Shown: piece after piece, positions 50,033 to 58,954 of the stretch | Position numbering within the stretch: the stretch's first letter is position 1 | Layout: the number at the start of each line of letters is the position of its first letter | NCBI RefSeq assembly: GCF_004614195.1 | Contig: NZ_SPUM01000009.1 | Span: forward strand, 1-64,000 | Source of the DNA: Massilia horti | GTDB taxonomy: Bacteria; Pseudomonadota; Gammaproteobacteria; Burkholderiales; Burkholderiaceae_D | DNA length: 64,000 nucleotides | Reading direction: 5' to 3' | Position numbers and translations under genes: made by a program | The notes under the pieces: model-generated | What the model was told of the DNA's origin: nothing | Databases searched by the model: none | What the model saw: the letters and a program-made list of their open reading frames with translations, nothing else

Positions 50033-51433
50033 TCAGGGCTGCTTGCGCGCGAAGTCGGCGACTTTCTGGAGCACGGTTGGCGCCATGGTCTCGTCGATTT
50101 TCGTGTATTCATCAGGTGCGCCGGTATGCGCGGTTTGGAACGGGTGATTCACCGATGGCAGCAATTCGGACTGACCCCGGGTGTTCCCTCCTTCCTTCAA
50201 CGCGGCGAGAATCCCGGCGACATTCTCCTCGGCCGGCACTTGGTGGTCCAGGGTGCCGTTCAGTACAAGCACGGGACAGCGGACCTTGCGCCAATCGCGC
50301 TGGGGATTGGATGCCAGAAGGACGCGCAGCGAGGGATTGGCCGCGAATTCGGGCGATAGCGTCCACCGGTTCATCTTGTACTTTGTGATCAATCCCTGGA
50401 GTTCCGGTGGGAGTGCCGCGTACACTGCCTTCAGGGCGGCGATGCGCGGTGCCCCATCCGGCGTTGCGAGCACGGTCTCGTAATACTTGCGCACGTAGGG
50501 CATGATCCGTTCAACTTCCTCCGGACTCGCGCCGTTGTCCTTGGCCTCTTGCCGATCCTGTAGCAGCATCACATCGAAGCCGGACAGGCCGACTCCCGCC
50601 ATCGACACGATGAAGTCGACCGCTTCCGGATGGCGCGCGGCCACAGCGGCCGCGATCTGCGACCCTTCGCTGTGCCCGACCAGGCCGATGCGGCCGAATT
50701 CCTTGCGCGCCGCCAGTGCCTGCACAGCGGCGGCGAGGTCATTCTCCAGGTCCGCGAGCGTGTGCCCGTAGTAGTCGCCGGTCGAGCGCGCAACGCCGCG
50801 CTTGTCGTAGCGCAAGACGGCCACGCCCTGGCGCGCCAAATGGTCGGCAAGCACGTCGAACTTGCGGTGCCCGGAAACATTTACGTGCCGCGTCTGCGGG
50901 CCGCTGCCGGCGACCAGGACGACCACGTTCGGACGGGCTGGCGCGCGCGGAACAGTCAACGTGGCGCCGAGTGTCACTCCATCCTTGCTGCGAATGGCCA
51001 ACATCTCTTCTTTGTACGGGAAGGGTGGCTGTGGCGTCTGCGGACGCGACCGCATTGGGAAGGCGTCAACCTGTCGCAGCTCCAGCAGCAGCGGAGTTTC
51101 GCCTTGTGTCCACTCGCCCTGAAAATGGTCCTGCACCCAGGTCAGCTTCAGGCGAGCCACATCGGCGTCGAGGACCAGGGTATTGCCGGGCTCCGCTTGG
51201 ATTGTCTTGACCGGGACGTCATATACGCCCTGGTCGGGAGAAGCAATGCTTGCCCATGCCGAGCCGTCGGCACGGGTGAAGAGTTCGGCGCCGATCTTCA
51301 AGACACGGCCATTGGGCAGGGTCATATCACCGAGCCAGTAGCCGGGGTGATCCTGCAATGGGCCGGCTTGGGTGACTGGTTGGAGGACAAGCAGCGCCAG
51401 CAAGGCTAATACGCGCAGATGAGAAGTGTTCAA
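50033..51433 (-). CDS. Secreted alpha/beta hydrolase
   Basis: A protein of about 466 residues. An N-terminal domain of about 130 residues (GYWLGDMTLPNGRVLKIGAE) precedes the alpha/beta hydrolase domain, with HG-like VLVAGSGPQTRHVN, nucleophile elbow LVGHSEGSQ, and LNGTLDHQVP with the Asp and the last His in SVNHPFQ. It resembles the YqkD/EstA-like 'alpha/beta hydrolase family' esterases. I place the start at a TTG (51433) because GGAGA is 9 nt upstream and it gives a signal peptide (HLRVLALLALLVLQPVTQAG); an ATG at 51496 lacks a ribosome site. Substrate unknown. Confidence 0.82.
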   Translation of the reverse strand: MNTSHLRVLALLALLVLQPVTQAGPLQDHPGYWLGDMTLPNGRVLKIGAELFTRADGSAWASIASPDQGVYDVPVKTIQAEPGNTLVLDADVARLKLTWVQDHFQGEWTQGETPLLLELRQVDAFPMRSRPQTPQPPFPYKEEMLAIRSKDGVTLGATLTVPRAPARPNVVVLVAGSGPQTRHVNVSGHRKFDVLADHLARQGVAVLRYDKRGVARSTGDYYGHTLADLENDLAAAVQALAARKEFGRIGLVGHSEGSQIAAAVAARHPEAVDFIVSMAGVGLSGFDVMLLQDRQEAKDNGASPEEVERIMPYVRKYYETVLATPDGAPRIAALKAVYAALPPELQGLITKYKMNRWTLSPEFAANPSLRVLLASNPQRDWRKVRCPVLVLNGTLDHQVPAEENVAGILAALKEGGNTRGQSELLPSVNHPFQTAHTGAPDEYTKIDETMAPTVLQKVADFARKQP

Positions 51434-51554
51434 TTGCAGGGTCTCCAGGATGTAAGTACGTTTCACGACTCGTTGTTGATCAGCGAGCAATATCAAAAAG
51501 GTATCGACGAATCATGGAGAAATTGTGGACTTCTCGGGACGCGCACCTGCGGCG

Positions 51555-51587
51555 CAAAAAAGAAAACGGCAGCCCGTAGGCCGCCGT
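51555..51587 (-). terminator. Rho-independent terminator of frmA
   Basis: A stem ACGGCAGCC (51566-51574) with GGCCGCCGT (51579-51587), one mismatch, followed on the minus strand by TTTTCTTTTTT. It lies 28 nt after the frmA stop. Confidence 0.75.
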
Positions 51588-51614
51588 CTTGTCGAGTCTT
51601 AAAACCAATACAAA

Positions 51615-52721
51615 TCAATACACCACGACCGAACGGATCGATTCTCCGCGCTTCATCAGGTCGAAGCCTTCGTTGATCTGGTCAAGCGTCAGGTGGTGGG
51701 TGATCAGGTCGTCGATATTGATCTTGTGGTCCATGTACCAGTCGACGATCTTCGGTACGTCGGTGCGGCCCCGTGCGCCGCCGAACGCCGAGCCCTTCCA
51801 CTGGCGCCCGGTCACCAGCTGGAATGGCCGGGTCGAGATTTCCTTGCCCGCTTCCGCCACGCCGATAATGATCGACTGGCCCCAGCCCTTGTGGGCGCAT
51901 TCGAGCGCCTGGCGCATGACCTGGGTGTTGCCGATGCATTCGAAGCTGTAATCGGCGCCGCCATCGGTCAGCTGAATAATGGCGTCGACCACGTTCTCGA
52001 CCTCGTTCGGGTTGACGAAGTGGGTCATGCCGAATTTGCGCGCCATTTCCTGGCGAGCCGGGTTGATGTCGACACCGATGATCTTGTTGGCGCCGACCAT
52101 CTTCGCGCCCTGGATCACGTTCAGGCCGATGCCGCCCAGACCGAACACGACCACGTTTGCGCCCGGTTCAACCTTGGCGGTAAAGATCACCGCGCCCAGG
52201 CCGGTGGTGACGCCGCAACCGATATAGCAGACCTTGTCGAACGGCGCATCCGAACGGATCTTGGCCAGCGCGATTTCCGGAACCACGATGTAGTTCGAAA
52301 AGGTCGAGGTGCCCATGTAGTGGTAGATCGGCTTGCCGTCGAGCGAAAAGCGGGCGGTCCCGTCAGGCATCACGCCGCGGCCCTGGGTGGAACGGATCGC
52401 CTGGCACAGGTTGGTCTTCTGTGACAGGCAGAATTTGCACTGGCGGCATTCGGGGGTGTACAGCGGAATCACGTGGTCGTCCTTGCGCAGGCTGGTCACG
52501 CCAGGTCCCACGTCAACCACCACGCCGGCGCCCTCATGGCCGAGGATGGCCGGGAAGATGCCTTCCGGGTCGGCGCCGGACAGCGTGTAGTAATCCGTGT
52601 GGCAAATGCCGGTGGCCTTGATTTCCACCAGGACCTCGCCCGCCTTCGGGCCTTCGAGATCGACCTCTTCGATTGTTAAAGGTTGACCCGCCTTCCATGC
52701 AATCGCTGCCTTGGTCTTCAT
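51615..52721 (-). CDS. frmA: S-(hydroxymethyl)glutathione dehydrogenase / class III alcohol dehydrogenase
   Basis: A 368-residue zinc-dependent dehydrogenase that oxidises S-hydroxymethylglutathione (formaldehyde detoxification) and reduces S-nitrosoglutathione. Catalytic zinc ligands are Cys in [12 protein letters not shown] (about residue 40) and His in GHEGAG (about 62); structural zinc ligands are in [15 protein letters not shown] (about 92-106). NAD-binding [14 protein letters not shown] is at about 193-206. Length and sequence are typical. No frmB (S-formylglutathione hydrolase) or frmR is adjacent. Confidence 0.96.
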   Translation of the reverse strand: MKTKAAIAWKAGQPLTIEEVDLEGPKAGEVLVEIKATGICHTDYYTLSGADPEGIFPAILGHEGAGVVVDVGPGVTSLRKDDHVIPLYTPECRQCKFCLSQKTNLCQAIRSTQGRGVMPDGTARFSLDGKPIYHYMGTSTFSNYIVVPEIALAKIRSDAPFDKVCYIGCGVTTGLGAVIFTAKVEPGANVVVFGLGGIGLNVIQGAKMVGANKIIGVDINPARQEMARKFGMTHFVNPNEVENVVDAIIQLTDGGADYSFECIGNTQVMRQALECAHKGWGQSIIIGVAEAGKEISTRPFQLVTGRQWKGSAFGGARGRTDVPKIVDWYMDHKINIDDLITHHLTLDQINEGFDLMKRGESIRSVVVY

Positions 52722-53048
52722 GCTTTTTCTTCCTGTCTACGAGTTGGACAAACGCGGGCGCTGCCGCGGCGTTTGCCATCATATCAAGCGGGAAGGAATC
52801 GCGTGTCCCAAGGGGTGGCGGCGGGAGGTTCCTTGCAAAATCCAAAAGACTATAGCACGCGGCCGAGCAATGTTTTTCCGCTCAATCGTGCGCTGGCGTG
52901 TGCATACAACACCGGCTGGGCACGCTCAAAATTCAATTGAAGTGTTAAATCTTCTGGCAATAAACTGGACCAGCTGCAACCGCAGCACATCACCAGCCAA
53001 CGGCCACAAGCCGTCACAACTATAAGCAGTCTTACACGGAGAAAATCA
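52722..53048. other. Divergent promoter region, frmA / subtilase
   Basis: The 327 bp separate divergent genes. TTGAAG at 52937 with an AT-rich stretch about 17 bp downstream is a poor promoter candidate toward the subtilase. No gene or repeat is seen. Confidence 0.45.
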
Positions 53049-54617
53049 ATGATTCAGAATAAAAAGTTTCGCGCATCAAAGATGATTCTCGCCCTCGGGC
53101 TGTGCTTCGCCGCGCTCGCCGGGAGCGCGCTGGCCGCTCCCGACAAGACCCGGGTGATCGTCGCCTTCAAGCCGGGCGCGGCGGCCTCGATCAAGTCGCT
53201 CGTGGCCGCCTCCAAAGGCGAGGTCAAGCACGAGATCTTCAACATGAACGCGATGGCGGTCGAGGTGCCGAACACGGCGCTGAAAGGGCTGGAAAACAAC
53301 CCCAACGTCGAGTACATCGAGGAAGATGTGATCCGCACGCCGTTCGCGTTGACCACGCCGTCGACCGGCACGCCGTACGCGACCGGGCAACTGGTTCCGT
53401 ACGGCATCAAGCTGGTGCAGGCCGACCAGCTGCCGGACGCGAACGTGGGCAACCGCAAGGTCTGCATCATCGATTCCGGCGTGGACTTCACCCATGAGGA
53501 CCTGAAGGACAACGGCGCCAACGTCACCGGCGAATACGACAAGGGCACCGGCTGGTGGTACACCGACGAGACCGACCATGGCACGCACGTGTTCGGCACG
53601 ATCGCGGCAGTCAACCAGGCTGGCGTGGGCGTGGTCGGCGTGACCCCGAACAAGCTGCTCAAGCTGCACATCGTCAAGGTGTTCGGCGCGAACGGCGCAT
53701 GGACCTATTCGTCCACGCTCACTACGGCCGCCAACAAGTGCGGCGCGGCTGGCGCCAACGTCATCTCCATGTCGCTTGGTGGCGGCGCCAAGAGCATCAC
53801 CGAGCAAAGGGCCTTCGACAGCCTGCAGACCAATGGCGTGCTCAGCATTGCCGCGGCCGGCAACTCCGGCAACGCCACCACCTCCTACCCGGCCGGCTAC
53901 GCCAGCGTGATGTCGGTGGCGGCGGTGGACGAGAACAAGAACTACGCCAGCTTCTCGCAGTACAACAGCGACGTCGAGATCTCGGGTCCCGGCGTCTCGG
54001 TGCTGTCGACCGTGCCGATGGGTACCGGCCTGGATTCGGCCCTCACGGTCGGCTCGATCAATTACGCATCCGGCGTAATGGACGGCTCGCCGAAGAAATC
54101 GGCTAGCGCGCCGCTGGCCGACTTCGGCATCGGCGACACAGTCAACACTGCGGTCTCCGGCAAGATCTGCCTGATCCAGCGCGGCACGGTGGACTTCGCG
54201 ACCAAGGTCACCAACTGCCAGAACAGCGGCGGCCTGGGCGCGATTATTTACAATAACGCCGCCGGCAACTTCTCGGGCACCCTGGGCGGCGCGGCCACCA
54301 CGATTCCATCGGTCTCGGCCTCGGACGCCGACGGCATGTCGATGAAGGCACAGCTGGGTAGTAGCGCGACCGTGGCGGTCCTGGCCTCCAACTACGCCTA
54401 CTTCGACGGCACCTCGATGGCGACGCCGCACGTGTCGGCGGTGGCAGCGCTGGTCTGGAGCTACTTCCCGACCTGCACCGGCAGCCAGATCCGCACCTCG
54501 CTGAACAACAGCGCGCTCGACCTGGGCACGGCCGGCCGCGACACTCACTACGGCTACGGGCTGGTGCAGGCGAAGGCTGCCTACGACCGCATCAAGTCGC
54601 TGGGCTGCGGTAAATAA
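53049..54617 (+). CDS. Secreted S8 family serine peptidase (subtilase) with inserted PA domain
   Basis: A 522-residue extracellular protease. A signal peptide (about residues 1-29, ending GSALA) is followed by an I9-type prodomain (TRVIVAFKPGAAAS to VEYIEEDVI). The catalytic triad is D142 (IIDSGVD), H177 (DHGTHVFG) and S456 (DGTSMATPH); the oxyanion Asn is in AAAGNSGN. A PA domain (about 325-440; KICLIQRGTVDFATK, GAIIYNN) is inserted before the Ser region. GGAG lies 7 nt before the ATG. Cysteines in the last part (PTCTG, SLGCG) may pair. Confidence 0.95.
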   Translation: MIQNKKFRASKMILALGLCFAALAGSALAAPDKTRVIVAFKPGAAASIKSLVAASKGEVKHEIFNMNAMAVEVPNTALKGLENNPNVEYIEEDVIRTPFALTTPSTGTPYATGQLVPYGIKLVQADQLPDANVGNRKVCIIDSGVDFTHEDLKDNGANVTGEYDKGTGWWYTDETDHGTHVFGTIAAVNQAGVGVVGVTPNKLLKLHIVKVFGANGAWTYSSTLTTAANKCGAAGANVISMSLGGGAKSITEQRAFDSLQTNGVLSIAAAGNSGNATTSYPAGYASVMSVAAVDENKNYASFSQYNSDVEISGPGVSVLSTVPMGTGLDSALTVGSINYASGVMDGSPKKSASAPLADFGIGDTVNTAVSGKICLIQRGTVDFATKVTNCQNSGGLGAIIYNNAAGNFSGTLGGAATTIPSVSASDADGMSMKAQLGSSATVAVLASNYAYFDGTSMATPHVSAVAALVWSYFPTCTGSQIRTSLNNSALDLGTAGRDTHYGYGLVQAKAAYDRIKSLGCGK

Positions 54618-54634
54618 TCCTGACTGTTCAGGGG

Positions 54635-54658
54635 AAAAGGCGCTGCGGCGCCTTTTTT
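54635..54658 (+). terminator. Rho-independent terminator of the subtilase gene
   Basis: AAAAGGCGC (54635-54643), loop TGCG, GCGCCTTTT (54648-54656) and further T to 54658. It starts 17 nt after the stop codon. Confidence 0.92.
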
Positions 54659-54671
54659 ATTGGCGCTGTCA

Positions 54672-54687
54672 CCCCGCCCACCCTACG
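54672..54687. repeat. Family B repeat remnant
   Basis: CCCCGCCCACCCTACG equals the end of the family B arm (7274-7289). No second arm is present nearby. Confidence 0.5.
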
Positions 54688-54759
54688 AAACTATTTTCCA
54701 GCCCTGCCAAGACGCCCGAATTTGCGGCAGCTCGCGGGCGCATCCTTGCGCCCGTCATC

Positions 54760-54765
54760 TATAAT
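54760..54765 (+). promoter_or_regulatory. Candidate -10 box of valS
   Basis: TATAAT lies 33 bp before the ATG at 54798. No matched -35 box is seen in the GC-rich sequence upstream. Confidence 0.4.
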
Positions 54766-54797
54766 GATTGTTTTCGCCAAATTCAAACCGCCACATC

Positions 54798-57596
54798 ATG
54801 GAATTAGCCAAGTCTTTCGAGCCAGCCGACATTGAACAGTTCTGGCGCACCGAGTGGGAAAAGCGCGGTTACTTCACCGCGTCCACCGATCCAAGCAAGC
54901 CTTCGTTCAGCATCCAGTTGCCGCCGCCGAACGTGACGGGCACCCTGCACATGGGTCACGCGTTCAACCAGACCATCATGGACGGCCTGACCCGCTACTA
55001 CCGGATGCGCGGCTATAACACCGCCTGGATTCCCGGCACCGACCACGCCGGCATCGCGACCCAGATCGTGGTCGAACGCCAGCTCGACGCCCAGCGCATC
55101 TCGCGCCACGACCTGGGGCGCGAGGCGTTCGTCGAGCGCGTCTGGGAATGGAAGGAAAAATCGGGCAACACCATCACCGGCCAGATGCGTCGCCTGGGCG
55201 CATCGCCCGATTGGTCGCGCGAATACTTCACGATGGACGAGCCGCGCTCGAAGGTGGTGGCCGAAGTGTTCGTGCGCCTGTACGAGCAGGGCCTGATCTA
55301 CCGCGGCAAGCGCCTGGTGAACTGGGACCCGGTGCTGGGCACCGCGGTGTCGGACCTGGAAGTGGTGTCGGAGGAAGAAGACGGCTCGATGTGGTACATC
55401 AAGTACCCGCTGGCCGACGGCAGCGGCGCCATTACCGTGGCCACCACCCGCCCCGAGACGATGCTGGGCGACGTCGCCGTGGCGGTGGACCCGACCGACG
55501 AGCGCTACATGGCCCTGCACGGCAAGATGATCAAGCTGCCACTCACCGGCCGTGAAGTGCCGATCGTCGCCGACTCGTACGTGGAAAAAGAATTCGGCAC
55601 CGGCTGCGTGAAGATCACACCGGCGCACGACTTCAACGACTACGCGCTGGGCCAGCGCCATAACCTCCCGATGATCAACGTGTTCACGCTGGACGCGAAG
55701 ATCAACGATGTCGCGCCCGAACAATACCGCGGCCTGGACCGCTTCGTGGCGCGTAAGCAGATCGTGGCCGACCTCGAAGCCCAGGGCTTCCTTGAGCAGG
55801 TCAAGCCGCACAAACTGATGGTCCCGCGCGGCGACCGCACCAACGTCATCATCGAGCCGATGCTGACCGACCAATGGTTCGTCGCAATGAGCAAGCCGGC
55901 CCCCGAAGGCACCTTCAACCCAGGCAAGTCGATCACCGACGTGGCGCTCGAGAAGGTCGCGACTGGCGAAATCAAATTCGTTCCGGAGAACTGGAGCACC
56001 ACATACAACCAGTGGCTGAACAACATTCAGGACTGGTGCATCTCGCGCCAGCTGTGGTGGGGCCACCGTATCCCGGCATGGTACGACGAGAAGGGTCACG
56101 TGTTCGTCGCCCGCACCGAAGAGGAAGCGAAGGCCAAGGCGGAAGCCGCCGGCGAATTCGGCCCGTTGCACCGCGACGAGGACGTGCTCGACACCTGGTT
56201 CTCGTCGGCGCTGGTGCCGTTCTCCACCCTCGGCTGGCCGGAAGAAACCCCGGACCTGAAAACCTTCCTGCCGTCCTCCGTGCTGGTTACCGGCTTTGAC
56301 ATCATCTTCTTCTGGGTTGCGCGCATGGTCATGATGACCACGCACTTCACCGGCAAGGTGCCGTTCGAGACCGTCTATGTGCACGGCCTGGTGCGCGATT
56401 CCAGCGGCCAGAAGATGTCCAAATCGAAGGGCAACACGCTCGACCCAATCGACCTGATCGACGGCATCGACGTCGAAGCGCTGGTCGCCAAGCGCACCAC
56501 GGGCCTGATGAACCCAAAGGACGCCGAAAAAATCGCCAAGGCCACGCGCAAGGAATTCCCGGAAGGGATTGCCGCGTTCGGCACCGACGCCGTGCGCTTC
56601 ACCATGGCCAGCTACGCCTCGCTGGGCCGCAACATCAACTTCGACCTGGGCCGCTGCGAAGGCTACCGCAACTTCTGCAACAAGCTGTGGAACGCCACCC
56701 GCTTCGTGCTGATGAACACCGAAGGCAAGGACTGCGGCGCGCCCGAAGCCGGCGACCTGTCGCAGGCCGACCGCTGGATCATCTCGCTGATGAACCGCGT
56801 CGAACAGGAAGTGGCGAAGGGCTTCGAAGACTACCGCTTCGACAACATCGCCAGCAGCATCTACAAATTCGTCTGGGACGAATACTGCGACTGGTACCTG
56901 GAAGTAGCCAAGGTCCAGGTCCAGCAAGGCAGCGAGGCCCAGCAGCGCGCCACCCGCAACACCCTGCTGCGCGTGCTGGAAGTGATCCTGCGCCTGGCGC
57001 ATCCGGTCATCCCGTTCGTCACCGAAGCACTGTGGCAGAGCGTGGCGCCGCTGGCCGGCAAGACCGGCGACACGGTCATGCTGCAGCCCTACCCGGTCGC
57101 CAATCCGTCGGCGATCGATGAAGGCGCCGAAGCGTGGATGGACCAGCTCAAGGCGCTGACCGACGCCACCCGCAACCTGCGCGGCGAAATGCAGCTGTCG
57201 CCGTCGGTGCGGGTGCCGCTGATCGTCGAACCAGGCAATGTTGACGAGCGCAGCAAGATGGAAGGCTTTGCGCCTTACATCCAGTCGCTGGGCAAGCTGT
57301 CGGAAGTGCAGATCGTCGACGCGCTGCCCGAATCGCCGGCGGCGGTGTCGATCGTCGGCACCACCAAGCTGATGCTCAAGGTCGAGATCGACGTCGCCGC
57401 CGAGCGCGAGCGCCTGTCGAAGGAGATCGCGCGCATCGAGGGCGAAATCGCCAAGGCCAACGGCAAGCTGTCCAACGAAAGCTTCGTGGCGCGTGCGCCG
57501 GCGGCGGTGGTGGAGCAGGAACGCGAGCGCCTCGCGAACTTCAGCGCCACGCTGACCAAGCTGCGCGAGCAATTTGCGAAGTTGCCGACCGCCTGA
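54798..57596 (+). CDS. valS: Valyl-tRNA synthetase
   Basis: A 932-residue class Ia aminoacyl-tRNA synthetase charging tRNA-Val. The HIGH signature is HMGHAFNQT (about residues 52-60) after PPPNVTGTL; the KMSKS motif is [13 protein letters not shown] (about 543-555). The editing CP1 domain with [13 protein letters not shown] is intact, and the C-terminal coiled-coil arm ([20 protein letters not shown]) is present. MELAKSFEP at 54798 is the family start. Followed by a strong terminator. Confidence 0.98.
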   Translation: MELAKSFEPADIEQFWRTEWEKRGYFTASTDPSKPSFSIQLPPPNVTGTLHMGHAFNQTIMDGLTRYYRMRGYNTAWIPGTDHAGIATQIVVERQLDAQRISRHDLGREAFVERVWEWKEKSGNTITGQMRRLGASPDWSREYFTMDEPRSKVVAEVFVRLYEQGLIYRGKRLVNWDPVLGTAVSDLEVVSEEEDGSMWYIKYPLADGSGAITVATTRPETMLGDVAVAVDPTDERYMALHGKMIKLPLTGREVPIVADSYVEKEFGTGCVKITPAHDFNDYALGQRHNLPMINVFTLDAKINDVAPEQYRGLDRFVARKQIVADLEAQGFLEQVKPHKLMVPRGDRTNVIIEPMLTDQWFVAMSKPAPEGTFNPGKSITDVALEKVATGEIKFVPENWSTTYNQWLNNIQDWCISRQLWWGHRIPAWYDEKGHVFVARTEEEAKAKAEAAGEFGPLHRDEDVLDTWFSSALVPFSTLGWPEETPDLKTFLPSSVLVTGFDIIFFWVARMVMMTTHFTGKVPFETVYVHGLVRDSSGQKMSKSKGNTLDPIDLIDGIDVEALVAKRTTGLMNPKDAEKIAKATRKEFPEGIAAFGTDAVRFTMASYASLGRNINFDLGRCEGYRNFCNKLWNATRFVLMNTEGKDCGAPEAGDLSQADRWIISLMNRVEQEVAKGFEDYRFDNIASSIYKFVWDEYCDWYLEVAKVQVQQGSEAQQRATRNTLLRVLEVILRLAHPVIPFVTEALWQSVAPLAGKTGDTVMLQPYPVANPSAIDEGAEAWMDQLKALTDATRNLRGEMQLSPSVRVPLIVEPGNVDERSKMEGFAPYIQSLGKLSEVQIVDALPESPAAVSIVGTTKLMLKVEIDVAAERERLSKEIARIEGEIAKANGKLSNESFVARAPAAVVEQERERLANFSATLTKLREQFAKLPTA

Positions 57597-57617
57597 CAAG
57601 GAGCCGAAGGAAGATGG

Positions 57618-57645
57618 AACGGCCTGCCTCGCAGGCCGTTTTTTT
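57618..57645 (+). terminator. Rho-independent terminator of valS
   Basis: AACGGCCTGC (57618-57627), loop CTC, GCAGGCCGTT (57631-57640) followed by T to 57645; 21 nt after the valS stop. Confidence 0.92.
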
Positions 57646-57688
57646 CACCAGTTGGGGCTCGCGACGGCGTCACCACCACGCGAAGTTT

Positions 57689-57725
57689 GCGAACCGCGTG
57701 CGCACAGGTGCGCACGCGGTCACCG
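57689..57725. repeat. Family A repeat, perfect palindrome
   Basis: ACCGCGTGCGCAC (57693-57705), AG, GTGCGCACGCGGT (57708-57720): 13-bp perfect arms with a 2-nt centre, followed by CACCGG. The usual CCTACG end is replaced by the mirrored ACGCGGTCACC end, so two left halves are joined. Confidence 0.8.
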
Positions 57726-57877
57726 GTTGCTGGCCCGCGGCGCCCGAGGAATTAGTAGTGCGCCTCTAATCCGCACCAATCCCCTGTTGGCATCGTCTTT
57801 ACATGACGTACAGTTGTAGGATATCCGAAGCGTTTGTGTACACTCTGCCATACCAATAACCAGACAGGAGACTCAAG

Positions 57878-58321
57878 ATGCGTACATTGATTCAAGCCAG
57901 CCTGATTGCCGCCGTCCTCGCCGCCCCTGCTGCCTGGGCGCAGGATACCCCCGTCGGGCTGTGGAAATCGATCGACGACGAAACCGGCAAGCCGAAATCG
58001 CTGGTGCGCATCACCGAGGAGCAAGGCCACTTGAAAGGCACGATCGAAAAACTGTTCCGCGGCCCGAACGAGGACCAGAATCCGAAGTGTGTGAACTGCG
58101 AAGGCGTGAACAAGGACCAGCCGATCATCGGCATGACGATCCTGTCGGGCCTGCGCAAGAACGGCGACGTGTATGACGGCGGCACCGTCCTCGATCCGAA
58201 GAACGGCAAGACCTACAAGGCCAGGATCACGCTGAAGGACGAGGGCAAAAAGCTCGAGATGCGCGGTTACATGGGCATGCCGATGTTCGGCCGTACCCAG
58301 ACCTGGGTGCGCGAGCAATAA
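57878..58321 (+). CDS. DUF2147 domain-containing secreted protein
   Basis: A 147-residue protein with a signal peptide (MRTLIQASLIAAVLAAPAAWA) and the DUF2147 fold, a small beta-barrel: TPVGLWKSIDDETGKPKSLV at the start, CVNCEGVNKDQPIIGMTIL in the middle and GYMGMPMFGRTQTWVR at the end. CVNC may form a disulfide or bind metal. GACAGGAGAC precedes the ATG. The family is secreted or periplasmic with no known activity. The pattern of a conserved MPMFGRTQTW end is typical. Confidence 0.92.
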   Translation: MRTLIQASLIAAVLAAPAAWAQDTPVGLWKSIDDETGKPKSLVRITEEQGHLKGTIEKLFRGPNEDQNPKCVNCEGVNKDQPIIGMTILSGLRKNGDVYDGGTVLDPKNGKTYKARITLKDEGKKLEMRGYMGMPMFGRTQTWVREQ

Positions 58322-58348
58322 GGAACCAACGCCCGGTACTGACCCCTC

Positions 58349-58954
58349 CTACAACCAACCGGCGTCGCGCGCCATCCGGTATGCCTCGATCCGGTTGGAC
58401 GCGCCCAGCTTGCTGATCGCCTCCGACAGGTAGTTGCGCACGGTCCCCTCGGACAGGTGCACCTGACGCGCGATCTCGGCGCTGGTGCGGCCCTCGCCGG
58501 CCAGCCGCAGCACGTGGCGCTCGCGCTCGGACAGCGGGTCCATGCCGCCGCTCCAGCTCTCGACCGCCAGCTCGGGGGCGATGGCGCGCCCGCCCCCGTG
58601 CACCTGGCGGATCGCGGCCGCAAGCGTCTCGGCCGGGGCGTCCTTGAGCAGGTAGCCGCGCACCCCCGCCGCCATCGCGCGGCGCAGGTAGCCGCTGCGG
58701 GCAAACGTCGTCAGGATCATCACCTTGCACGGCAGGCGCGCATCGAGCAGTTGCGCGGCCAGTTCCAGCCCCGTCATCTGCGGCATTTCGACGTCGGTCA
58801 GCACGATATCGGGACGCAGCTCGCGGCACAACGCCAACGCGTCCTTGCCGTTGCCGACCGTGCCGACCACTTCGAGGTCGTCCTCAAGCCCGAGCAGCGC
58901 GGCCAGCGCTCCCAGCACCAGTGCCTGGTCCTCGGCGATCAGCACGCGGATCAT
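58349..58954 (-). CDS. LuxR/NarL-type response regulator (DesR-like)
   Basis: A 201-residue regulator with an N-terminal receiver (MIRVLIAEDQALVLGALAAL; phospho-acceptor Asp in DIVLTDVEMPQMTG, about residue 54; Lys in YLLKDAPAE) and a C-terminal LuxR-type helix-turn-helix (LSERERHVLRLAGEGRTSAE, VHLSEGTVRNYLSEAISKLG). Its ATG overlaps the stop of the kinase gene (58951-58954), so the two are coupled. The frame continues upstream within the kinase gene in another frame, which is not used. Target genes are unknown. Confidence 0.94.
   Translation of the reverse strand: MIRVLIAEDQALVLGALAALLGLEDDLEVVGTVGNGKDALALCRELRPDIVLTDVEMPQMTGLELAAQLLDARLPCKVMILTTFARSGYLRRAMAAGVRGYLLKDAPAETLAAAIRQVHGGGRAIAPELAVESWSGGMDPLSERERHVLRLAGEGRTSAEIARQVHLSEGTVRNYLSEAISKLGASNRIEAYRMARDAGWL

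Noticed and set aside
54667-54690. Considered as a second terminator after the subtilase
   Set aside because: It lacks a second arm and matches the end of the family B repeat; the real terminator lies at 54635-54658.
54804-57599. A 931-codon open frame antisense to valS, and similar long frames antisense to dxs, polA and the amidohydrolase fusion
   Set aside because: They arise from GC-rich third positions of the real genes on the other strand. Their translations are Arg/Ala/His-rich with no known motif, while the sense frames are full-length conserved proteins.
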